Source: Pigoraptor vietnamica (lineage: Eukaryota > Opisthokonta > Filasterea). Taken from it: a stretch of 40,929 bases of DNA. The notes under the pieces were generated by a model. That model was not told the DNA's origin, searched no databases, and saw only the letters and a program-made list of their open reading frames with translations. Location of the stretch: contig CALSCQ010000190.1 of the NCBI GenBank assembly GCA_943704525.1, positions 1 through 40,929 of the forward strand. Direction: 5' to 3'. Both the position numbers and the translations under genes were made by a program. This document shows, piece after piece, positions 1 through 8,365 of this stretch (positions within the stretch are counted from its first letter, which is position 1; the number at the start of each line of letters is the position of its first letter).

Positions 1-411
1 GGGGGGGAATGAACCACCCACGTCAGCGTCGCGTGCACCTGCGCATAGAGCGCGGCAGCCTCCTGCACCACGAGCTGGATGGCATCTTCCTGCACAATAC
101 ACGGTCAGTATGGCAACGGCAGTTAATTATTTTTTTTTTTTTTTAAGAAAAAAATTGTGTCGAGAAATAGATCTCTGTTCTAGGAGTGCCGAATGTGCGG
201 GCTATCGTCAGGCAAGTCTTTTTTGTACATCGGACGTGTCTGCTGCCAACACGAGCACGGCCAAGTCCAAATACTCCACACGTGCCCCTGCGAACGGCGA
301 GAACACATACACTCGAACACACAGCGCACGCACGTTGTACGGGGGCACGGTGCCGCTGAAGAGGGCGCGCTTCAGCTCGCGCACGAGATCGACCGCCTTG
401 TCGCCGTACAT
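1..411 (-). CDS. GINS1: DNA replication complex GINS subunit PSF1 (partial)
   Basis: PSF1 is one of the four GINS subunits that join Cdc45 and MCM2-7 in the replicative helicase. Exon 1 (411..334) encodes a 26-residue start, MYGDKAVDLVREL and onward, matching the family N-terminus (a Met, a conserved helix with ELxR, then PxxN). The intron runs 333..90 (GTGCGT...GCAG) and contains a poly-T/poly-A run near 127-150. Exon 2 (89..about 39) continues with EDAIQLVVQEAAALYAQ, aligning with the human segment EDGLRQVLEEMKALYEQ. A GTGCAC at 38 probably opens the next intron, and the remainder lies beyond the window edge. The start is the only Met at the conserved position. It is divergent with ArfGAP1, whose ATG is 415 bp away. 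Only about 43 residues are visible, so the identification rests on the N-terminal helix. Confidence 0.85.
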
Positions 412-826
412 TCGGCCTCCTTCCGCTGCTGCAGCCGATGCCTGCTCTCCACTGACGCGCAGTGCTCCGTTTGAAACAATCCGTTTCGCTTTTGCGCGGG
501 AACGCACACGTGACATCGCGTGACCAATTTGGGGATGGCCGCAGCCGGATCGTACGGCATGTGGCGTGCCCCTCCAACCGAACACACTTGCACACAATAC
601 GACGCAAGAAGTGACGCTGCGGAGGAGAAGGCACGCACGCAGCAGCGCGCGGAGGCGGACGGAGAGAGGGAGAGAGGCGCAGGTCAACAGCTGCCTTCGC
701 CGCCCGCGGCCGCCACGCCCACCGCACCGCACCCTCCATTGGGTCCAGGCCCTTTGCCGCGACGCCTTCGCGAAACCAGTCTCTCGCGCGCACTTGTAAC
801 GCGCGCGCGGTTGCGTTGTTTGGAAG
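412..826. promoter_or_regulatory. Divergent intergenic region PSF1 / ArfGAP1
   Basis: This 415 bp spacer lies between two start codons facing outward. It contains a CACGTG E-box (507-512, followed by AC) and a CCAAT box in the context TGACCAATT (524-528). Both are typical of TATA-less two-way promoters. No RNA gene or extra coding exon is evident; long open frames here are GC-driven and lack recognisable protein. Confidence 0.5.
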
Positions 827-2703
827 ATGGCGAGCGCGGAGGCACTTCGTGTGCTTGACGACCTGAGGTCGCGGCAGGGAAACAACGTGGGTGCTGGCGG
901 CGGCGCTTGCAGACTACTGGCAGGCTAACTCCTTGCGCGCAGAACTGCTTCGACTGCAACGCGTACAATCCGCAATGGGCCTCTGTTTCGTACGGCATAT
1001 TCATCTGCCTCGAGTGCTCGGGCGTCCACCGCGGCCTCGGCGTGCATCTCAGGTGGGTTTTGCGGTGGCGTGCGGTGGCTGTGACCGGAGCACGCCGTTT
1101 ATGGCGACCTCTTCTGCAGCTTTGTGCGCTCCGTGACGATGGACAAGTGGAACGAGTCTCAGCTGGCAAAGATGAAGGTGCGTCCCCTCGGCGGTCCCTG
1201 TCACGTGCTGCGCCATTGACGGGACAGTCGCAGGCTGGCGGGAATGATGCGGCGCGCGCCTTCCTAACGTCCCGACCGGACTACCGCGATGGCATGTCCA
1301 TTCAAGAGAAATACAACACGCAGGCTGCGGCGCTCTATCGGGACAAGGTGGGCGCGCATGTCGCTATTGTGCTTGGGTGTTGCCTCTTACATCGCTCTCC
1401 TCTCAGATCGCGGCGGCCAGCGAGGGGCGATCATGGTCCCTGAACACGGCACTGGCGTCCCAGCAAACAGCGCAGCAACAGAGGTACGTTGCGGCGGCGT
1501 GATGGAATGCATGGCTGGATTTCCCATGCTCCATTTGCTCAACAGGCGGACATCCTCCCCCGCGGTGGGTGCACCGGCGGATGGCGGGAGGTCGTACACC
1601 ACCGAGCAGCTCATGGCTTCTGCCGCGGGCAAGGACGACTTCTTCGCGCGCAAGCAGATGGAGAACAGCGCGCGCCCCGAGTGAGTGCGTGATGCAGAGT
1701 CTGCGGTCACCAGCGGTGGTTGACACGGTGCTGTCTGCCTGTCTGCAGCCACTTGCCCCCCAGCCAGGGTGGCAAGTACGTCGGTTTCGGGTCGACACCG
1801 CTGAAGTCGCAGGGCGGGGCGGGCGGTGGCAACGACCTCCTGGACGAGGCGTGGTCGTCGCTTGCGTCGGGATGGAGCACGCTCACGTGGGGTGGGTAAT
1901 GCGATCGCCCAGTATGGGGTTGCCCAAGAGGCCGCGTGAGCCACTCGAGAACGTGCACCTAAAATGTGTGCTTCCGGCAGGTGCGTCGATGCTCGCTACG
2001 ACAGCGACGGAGAAGGCGACTGAACTCAGCGCGGCTGTGCGCGAGAATGTCATCAAGCCGACGAGCGAGCGAATGGCCGATGGCACGCTGTTGACCGGCG
2101 TGACGACGACGATGAGCTCGCTGGCGACCAAGGCATGCGTCCGTTTTCTTGCTGCGTGCATGCCGTCTGTCATGCACTTTATTTTTTTTTGGTTGCGGCA
2201 TAGCGTGTGCACTGTCTCTCCTTTTTTCAGGCTGTGTGCAACATTGTCGTTGCCGTTGTTGAATCGCTGATTATGCCGGGGTGCAGGTGGCGCATGCGAG
2301 CGAGGTGGGCTGGCAGAGCATGCAGACGTATCTGGCGGAAGGCACGGCGTCGGGGCCGAGCAGCGGCCGTGCATCGTCGCAGGCGGGCCGTAGCAGCGAC
2401 GACGACTGGGTTAAGGACGAGTGGGACTCTGGCGCGTGGGATAACTCGCCGTCGCGCACGCCGCGGTCGTCGGGACGCCATGCGGGGCGTGCCACAGAAG
2501 GCGACGACGCGGACGAATGGGTGTCTGGCGGGTGGGACGCGGCGCCCGCGCGGAGTAGGCAACCAGCCGTTGCGCCCCTGGAGCGTGCGCAGGCCCAACC
2601 GCAGCCTCAACGCACGTCTGGGGCGGGCAAGAGTGCGGGCTGGGAGTCGTCGGGATGGGACGACAGCGGCGACTGGGAAGAGATGCTCAATTCGAAGAAG
2701 TGA
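827..2703 (+). CDS. ARFGAP1: ADP-ribosylation factor GTPase-activating protein 1
   Basis: This GAP stimulates GTP hydrolysis on Arf1 at Golgi/COPI membranes. Nine exons: 827..886, 943..1052, 1120..1177, 1234..1347, 1407..1483, 1546..1680, 1749..1891, 1981..2132, 2287..2703, giving 421 aa (human 406). The N-terminal zinc finger is complete (CFDC at residues 22-25, CLEC 16 residues on) and is followed by the catalytic arginine in HRGLG. Further family landmarks are [25 protein letters not shown] and KYVGFGSTP, then the amphipathic ALPS-like stretch [16 protein letters not shown]. The C-terminus carries several acidic Trp motifs ([27 protein letters not shown]) that in the family bind coatomer, and it ends in KK. 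The last intron (2133..2286) uses a GC donor (AAG|GCATGC). The gene is convergent with PPT1, 109 bp between stops. Confidence 0.95.
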
Positions 2704-2812
2704 GGACCGTCACGTCATGCACTCGCCGGGCGCGGGCGCCTGAATACACTGTGAACGGCAGTCCGTGGAATCCGCCCGAGGGGTGTTTTATTGTGTCGGA
2801 CATGGCCGCACT

Positions 2813-4126
2813 TTAGGCGAGGTACGGCACAATGTTCTGGATGAACCAGTCCTGCGTGAACTGGAGGTGGTCTGCGCGACAGGGGCAAGGGCGACAGGAG
2901 CGTAAGAAGAGCAAGGTCACAGGAATTGCTTGTGCGGATGAGACGCGGCGCACACCCACCGCCGTCCGACTCGAGGAAGTGCAGGCGGCCGGTGCCCTTG
3001 AGCTCCTGGAGGCCGAGGTCGTCGTCAATGTACGTCGTCGTGTTCTCCATGGCGACGGTGAGCTTGTCCTGGCCCTCGGCGTAGAAGCCGAACCACTCCG
3101 ACTCGCGCGGCTGGACCATCGTGTCGCGCGTGAACTTGACCATGACAAAGTTCTTGAGCGTCAGCAGGTTGGCCTTGTACGTCGCATTCTTCTGCGGCAG
3201 CGCGTTGTTGATGTCCGCGAGGAAAGCGCTGCAGGGACAGCACGTGTCAGACGCGGTTGCACACGCGGCATGGCTCTGCGCCGGCGACAGAGACGCACCT
3301 CTTCTCCAGGTACTCCTTCTCGTTCTTGGGGTCGTGCCAGTACTGCGCCTGCACAAGGTGGTGCTGCACGTACGAGCCGTACGCGCCCCAGTTGAGCATC
3401 GTGCGCATCACCTCGCACAGCGTCCAGTTGGCTCCGATGCAACGGGGGAAGCCGTACACGCCCTGCAATAAGAAACGCCATAGTGAGCGACAGTTGGGAG
3501 GTTTTGCGCGTACAAAGGTGCCCACCTGGTGCTGGGCGCCAAACGTGATGAGGTTGAGGATGGGGGGGCTGTTGCAGCGCTGGACGTAGGCGCGCAGGAA
3601 CTGGCCGCCCTGCGAGAAGCCCAGCGCGTGGAACCCGTTCGCCAGCTTGGGGTCCGCCGCGAGCTGCGCGCACACGTTGGCCACCTGCGAAGCACAAGGG
3701 TCAGACACACGCCAGGTCGACCCCGTCGCGACGCACTCGGCTACACGTGCCTGCTCATTGCTGTCCATGAAGAACGAGTTCTCCGAGTCCTGGGCGGGCG
3801 AGTCGCCGATGCGGAGGCTCTTGACGTAGACGCCGGGGACCTGCGCCTCAATCATCTTCTGGATGCTGCCCATGCTCTCGGGAATGCAGCAGTTGTCGCC
3901 TGCGCGCAAAGAGCAATCCTCAGCCACTGCCTCCCAGCCGGTGGTATTGCGCGACAATAGACGACAAACGAAGGCGAGGCCTCAAAGACTGCGAGACAGG
4001 ATTACAAACAGGCCTCAGGCAGAGGGACAGCGACGCACCCATTCCATGCCAGAGAACCACGGGCACGGGGTCGGCCGCGACGAGGGCCACGGCGGCAAGG
4101 GCCGCGAGGATGGCGAGGGCGCGCAT
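2813..4126 (-). CDS. PPT1: Palmitoyl-protein thioesterase 1 (lysosomal)
   Basis: PPT1 removes thioester-linked palmitate from proteins in the lysosome. Six exons: 4126..4039, 3899..3751, 3684..3526, 3462..3299, 3228..2960, 2871..2813, encoding 295 aa (human 306). It begins with a hydrophobic signal peptide (about residues 1-19) followed by PVPVVLWHGMGDNCC. The nucleophile is in GFSQGGQ; the catalytic His is in SDGDHLQF near the end; YWHDP, SEWFGFY and TLVFGL-type family blocks are collinear. The intron 3750..3685 uses a GC donor (CAG|GCACGT). That intron and 3525..3463 are stop-free multiples of three, so retention would insert in-frame residues. The start is chosen because it gives the signal peptide. 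The upstream region holds TCACATGA (4326-4333). Confidence 0.95.
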
Positions 4127-4558
4127 GGTTGCTCTCTTGTGCTGTCTCTCGGGGAGGGGGGGGAGGGGGGGAAGGCAGTTGGCCCTCGTGCGCCTTTTTG
4201 CGTGTGTGTGCGCAGCCAAAGTGTGCCCGTGCGCAGATGGCGCCCCAAACAGCCAGCGGCACCAGAGCACTGCGCCCCCGCGAAAAATGCGCGCAAATTG
4301 CCCCCTGGCCAAATCACCAGCCGCGTCACATGATCCCCGTCTGGACGGGGTGGAATTTCAGTTGAATTTATTCAACGTATTCACACTACCCGGCTGAATG
4401 AAGGCCGAACGTAAGGAGCAGGACGAACCACTGCCGTCGGTGCACTGCATGTTGCCGCACACAGCTGCTACTCTGGCACGCGCAGTCATTTGTGCCACTT
4501 TGAGAAAGACGCCATTTTAAGGCAGACGCTGCAAACCGCACGCGCACGCGTTCTCTGC
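4127..4558. other. Intergenic: PPT1 5' flank / MTFR 3' flank
   Basis: This 432 bp gap lies between two genes transcribed leftward. It should hold the PPT1 promoter and the MTFR 3' end. Visible are a G-rich tract (about 4150-4172), a TCACATGA site resembling a CLEAR/E-box half (4326-4333) and an AT-rich patch (about 4352-4382). I see no coding or RNA gene. Confidence 0.4.
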
Positions 4559-5877
4559 TCACACGACTGCCGGCTCCTGCGACGGCGAACTTTGCACGGG
4601 CGCGTTCTCCTTGTTCTCGTCGTCCTTCGCAGTGTCCTTGGTGTGGCGGTGTGCGAACTTGCGCCGCAGCGCCTGCGCAATCAAGTCCGCGGGGTTGGTG
4701 GCCTCGCGCTTCTCCGGCGGGCGCCGAATGGGGGTGCCGCCTGGCGAGCGCTCGCTCTTTCGCAGCTGCACTTTGCCGAGATCCTTGAGCACGTCGCTCA
4801 TGTTTGGCCCCCTCTGGGATCCTCCTTCGCCATTGACTGTCTTGTTCTGGGGTTACAATCGTGTTAGCAATGAAAAGGCAACCGGGCACGTGCCATGTCC
4901 CACCTTCTTCACAATGACCAGCGGCGCAGGGCCCTTGAAGAGGGGCGGCAGGGGCGGCGGAGGCGGCGGGGGGCCTCCCGGGGCCGGCGGCGCATCGAAG
5001 GCAGGTGCAGGTGCGGACATCTGCGCTGTGACGATCATCGCAATCTGTTCCCGGAGCTTCGCCAGTTCCACCTCGAGGGCCTGTACAATGCGCAACTTGG
5101 GTTAAGACGACTAGTGCCGATGCGACCGTCATTTTCGAGAAAGTGCTTTGAAATAAAGACAGAAATTATCTTGGTTTACACGTGCGACATCACTTTTTGT
5201 GGGAGGAACATTGTGCAGCACCCACCGAAATTTTGGCAGAAGACGGGCTAGGCACGGCGGAGGAGGCCTGCGGCGGCGGGTGGCGCGGCGACAGGCGGGG
5301 CTGTGCAATGTCCTTGTCGGGAGTGGCTACTGCGGGCGACTCGCCTCCAGGCGTGGCGTTGCGCCACACGCGAAAGTTGTGTCGCCGGCGGTCGTTGATA
5401 AACTCCATGTCCGCAAGCGTTGCCACGCATTCGCTCTCTGCGCGCCTTGCAACGCTAAGCAGCTAATACACCTTGCTGTGTTGGGCAGCTTATACGTACC
5501 AGCGGAGCTTGAAGGAAGAGACTTCGATTTTCGCTTTCGCTGTCCATCCCTATTCGCACAATGGGACTGACGGTCAACATATGCGCGCTCCATTGCGTGC
5601 AACCCGCCGTATCTCACCTGAGCTCGAGGATATCTCGGTACTGGCGAGCAGGAACATGCCAATGCACACGCCGCCGAACATCAAGAAACGGCAGCAGGGC
5701 TGCGATGCGCCGCAAAAGGCTCCGTTGGGCAAGAAGACGCCGCCGCTGCGCCGTGCACACGTACTGCGCCGCCGGCGTTAACTGAGCAGCATGATCTGTC
5801 AGAAACAACATCTCAGTGGTAGGGTGGACCGTTGATTCCCTCCACGCGATACACCGCCAGGGCAAGTCGACTTTCAA
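4559..5877 (-). CDS. Mitochondrial fission regulator, MTFR1/MTFR2 family
   Basis: MTFR proteins act at the mitochondrial outer surface, affecting fission and distribution. Five exons: 5877..5618, 5549..5500, 5437..5226, 5080..4904, 4846..4559, about 328 aa (human MTFR1 333). Collinear family features are: a basic N-terminal SLLRRIAALLPFLD, like the SIVRRIG block of MTFR1; CVATLADMEF, like SVASLAD; the helix ALEVELAKLREQIAMIV; a polyproline run (GPPPPPPPLPPLF); NMSDVLKDLGKVQLRKSERS; and ATNPADLIAQALRRKFAHRH, the family signature. The C-terminal half is certain. The first exon and the 50-nt second exon are less so (acceptor AATAG|G chosen for phase), and a start at an internal Met about 23 codons in is possible. 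It is divergent from ARMC1, ATGs 213 bp apart. Confidence 0.85.
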
Positions 5878-6090
5878 CTATGCAACAACCTCTTTACCGC
5901 CGACTTGAAGGAGCGATGTTCAAATTCAAACTGACCAATCAGAGCCCACCCCGCCCCCACTGGTGCTTTGTGATTGGCTGGCCCGCATTTCCCCAAACCA
6001 GTACTTTCGCCTGCAAAAGACTTGCTCTGCTCATGATTCGTGAAGCGATCCTCGAGGAACAGGTAACGTTTCGACTCTGCAGCCAGGAGA
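5878..6090. promoter_or_regulatory. Bidirectional promoter MTFR / ARMC1
   Basis: This 213 bp spacer lies between divergent start codons. It contains two near-perfect NF-Y sites: TGACCAATCAG (CCAAT at 5934-5938) and, on the other strand, AGCCAATCAC (ATTGG at 5973-5977), 39 bp apart. A GC box, CCCCGCCCCC (about 5949-5958), sits between them. There is no TATA box. This arrangement is typical of two-way promoters of housekeeping genes. Confidence 0.6.
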
Positions 6091-7132
6091 ATGGAAGTGC
6101 TCGCCGTCGTCCGGCAGCTGCGCGATCTCGCGGCCAACCCCGACCACCGGGTGTTGATTGTGCGCGACCAGGGCTGCCTGCCGGGCCTCGTGCTCTTCCT
6201 CGACAACGCCGACGGCGAAGTCGTCGCGACGGCACTCGATGCCCTGCGCCTGCTGAGTGAATGCCACGCGAATCGCGCGGTCATGCACGGCGAGCTGGGC
6301 ATGACCGTGTCGCTGCAGGGCATCCTCGACCGGCCCAATTCGGCCGACGGGCGCCTCCACAGCCTCGCGCGGCAGGTGCTCGAGAACATCACCCCCGCCC
6401 CTCGCAAAGCTACGGAGACCGACAGCTTTCATAAGACGTGCGTAGGCCACTGATGGGTCCTTCCCGTGTATCTGTGCGTGTGTCGAAATTGGCAGCTCAC
6501 GCGCCCATTCTGCTTGACACCGCAGGTTGACGCGGAGGCATCCCCAGAACGGCACCGAAGTCGGCACTCCTAACGGACAGTCCTTTTTTGCGGGCCACGC
6601 AAACCGTCGCGCCCACACGATCACGCTGTCAGTGGAAGGTTTGATGGACGTTTTTTCGCGGCAGGCGGTTGAGAGCGCGTTGCTTCGCGTCAAGGGCGTC
6701 GTGTCCTTCACCTTCGAGATGCACCGCGCGCGGGTCGTTGTACGTGCGCGCACGGACGTCGGAGCAGATGCCATTGCGGCCGCCATTCACAAGGGCGCCC
6801 AGATGACGTGCCAGCTGGTGGGTACTGGGTGCATCAAATGGCCCGCGTGTTCAGCCCGCTCACGCGCCCATTTGAACGACCAGGTGAGCAAGAACGAGCG
6901 CGGCGAGGAGGTACTGTCGCCACTGGCTGCCGGTGCGCCTTCTCCCGTCGCAGACAAGGAGAACACCTCTGCCGCCGCGAACGAGCCCGACTATCTCCCC
7001 GAGGACGACAGCGCCGCAGCTCCACGGGAGGCGTCCAAGGGCGCCGTCGCGCGCACCGGCGACAAGGGCAAGGCCGCCGGCGGGTGGCTGAGCTCCTTTG
7101 GTGGCTACATTGCGCGGACACTGTATTGGTGA
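6091..7132 (+). CDS. ARMC1: Armadillo repeat-containing protein 1
   Basis: ARMC1 is a mitochondria-associated adaptor; in human cells it is reported with MTFR proteins, MIRO and the DNAJC11/MIB complex. Three exons: 6091..6437, 6526..6817, 6884..7132, giving 295 aa (human 282). The N-terminal armadillo part is closely conserved: VVRQLRDLAANPDH, VRDQGCLPGLVLFLDN, LRLLSECHANR, HGELGMTVSLQ. The middle HMA-like domain (THTITLSVEGL-type strand, VKGVVSFTFEMHRARVVVR) lacks a CxxC pair. The tail has GEEVLSPL, the near-invariant DYLPEDDS and ends ...LYW, as in human (FYW). The start is at the level where homology begins. Intron 2 (66 nt) is stop-free and in frame. It is convergent with PSMB2, 181 bp between stops. 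Confidence 0.95.
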
Positions 7133-7313
7133 GGCGTTAATTTGTGGAGAAACACCGTGCTCGCGCGTGCGTTGCGTTGCGTATCGCCGTGTTTGTTTGC
7201 CGCGTTGCGCGTTCGGCCAAATGTGGCCGTCAACCAAATACTGCAATTTTTTCCCAAGCTGTCCGTAATCACGCGCACGCTTCATTGCAAGGCCGCTGTC
7301 CCGAACAGCGCTG

Positions 7314-8156
7314 TCATTCGAGCGCGTCAAGCGTATGCACGCCGTTAGCATCGATTAACCGCACGCTGAATTTGGGCATGTTGATGACCATTCGCTTTTG
7401 CACCTCGGCAATACACAGCGCCATGAGACGCCTGACCTCGTCGACGGACATGCCTGGAAACACCACATCAAATCAGTCAGAGTGGCACACACCGACGCAG
7501 GCCAACGCAAGCACCTCACCTTGCTTGTAATGGCGATCGAGGATGCTCAGCACAAAATACGACGCGTAGCCGTGCGCCCCAAACGACAGTTTGTTCAGAG
7601 AGGCAAGATAGTCGATGTAATACAGCTCGCCAGCTTTGGTGGCTGGATCGTAGCCGGCGAGGAGAAGGTTCACGTAATGGTGCGACTGCACAATCCCACG
7701 TCAGCGGCCGCACAACAGCGCACAACGCGCGCAAGCGACACCCACCCGCGACCTGAGCGAGTTTGCCATGGTGTTGCGCACAAAATGGCCGGCCGCGTGC
7801 GGGCTCATCGGAATGCCTGCACCGCGCAACACAGTCAATGAAGCCCAGCACTCGCAAACACACCCTACGCAAACGCACCGTTCTTCATCTCGTAGAACTT
7901 GACGTTCTTGGCCACGTACTCGCAAAACTGCACGCTATCGCCCGATTCTCCACTCGACAGCAGCACCATATTGCGGCTCAAAGGGAACATCTTCTCGTGA
8001 TCTGCGAGGGAGGACGACAAGGTGAGATTTAAAAAGGCCACCGCTGCGCACACAGAGTTGCACACCTGTCTTCATGACCACGATGGAACGCGCGGCATTC
8101 GTGTCGGCCGCGACAAGCACAAAGCCGTCGCCGGCGATTCCTATGAGGCACTCCAT
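7314..8156 (-). CDS. PSMB2: 20S proteasome subunit beta type-2 (beta4)
   Basis: This is a structural, non-proteolytic subunit of the 20S core beta ring. Five exons: 8156..8066, 8001..7879, 7816..7746, 7685..7520, 7453..7314, giving 196 aa (human 201). It starts MECLIGIAG directly, with no propeptide or catalytic Thr1, as expected for beta4. Collinear blocks: [85 protein letters not shown] and FSVRLID. All splice phases close. It is divergent from spatacsin, ATGs 209 bp apart. Confidence 0.97.
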
Positions 8157-8365
8157 GACGTCGGCACAAGCAAACACACGCGCAGAGCGTTGTGGGTGCT
8201 GAGAATAAGATCTCAGATGCACAGCTGGGAAATAAGTTTCCTTGATCACGTGATACAGATATCGAAATCACGTGAAAGGTGTGTAACGTACCTGCGCCGT
8301 AACACCGTTCCTGCTTGTAAGGAGATCCGCCTGCGAGCGTCGCGGGCTGAGAGGCCACCGCCAGC
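8157..8365. promoter_or_regulatory. Bidirectional promoter PSMB2 / spatacsin
   Basis: This 209 bp spacer contains two TCACGTGA palindromes (8246-8253 and 8268-8275) with a 22 bp repeat distance, about two helical turns. They flank GATACAGATATCGAAA. These are bHLH-zip (USF/MITF/TFE-type) sites, and the paired arrangement suggests cooperative binding. No TATA box is evident. Confidence 0.55.

Noticed and set aside
5113-5127. 14-bp word GCCGATGCGACCGT shared with about 24533-24546
   Set aside because: A few 14-mer pairs are expected by chance in 41 kb of GC-rich sequence; the flanks do not align and neither site shows RNA-like structure.
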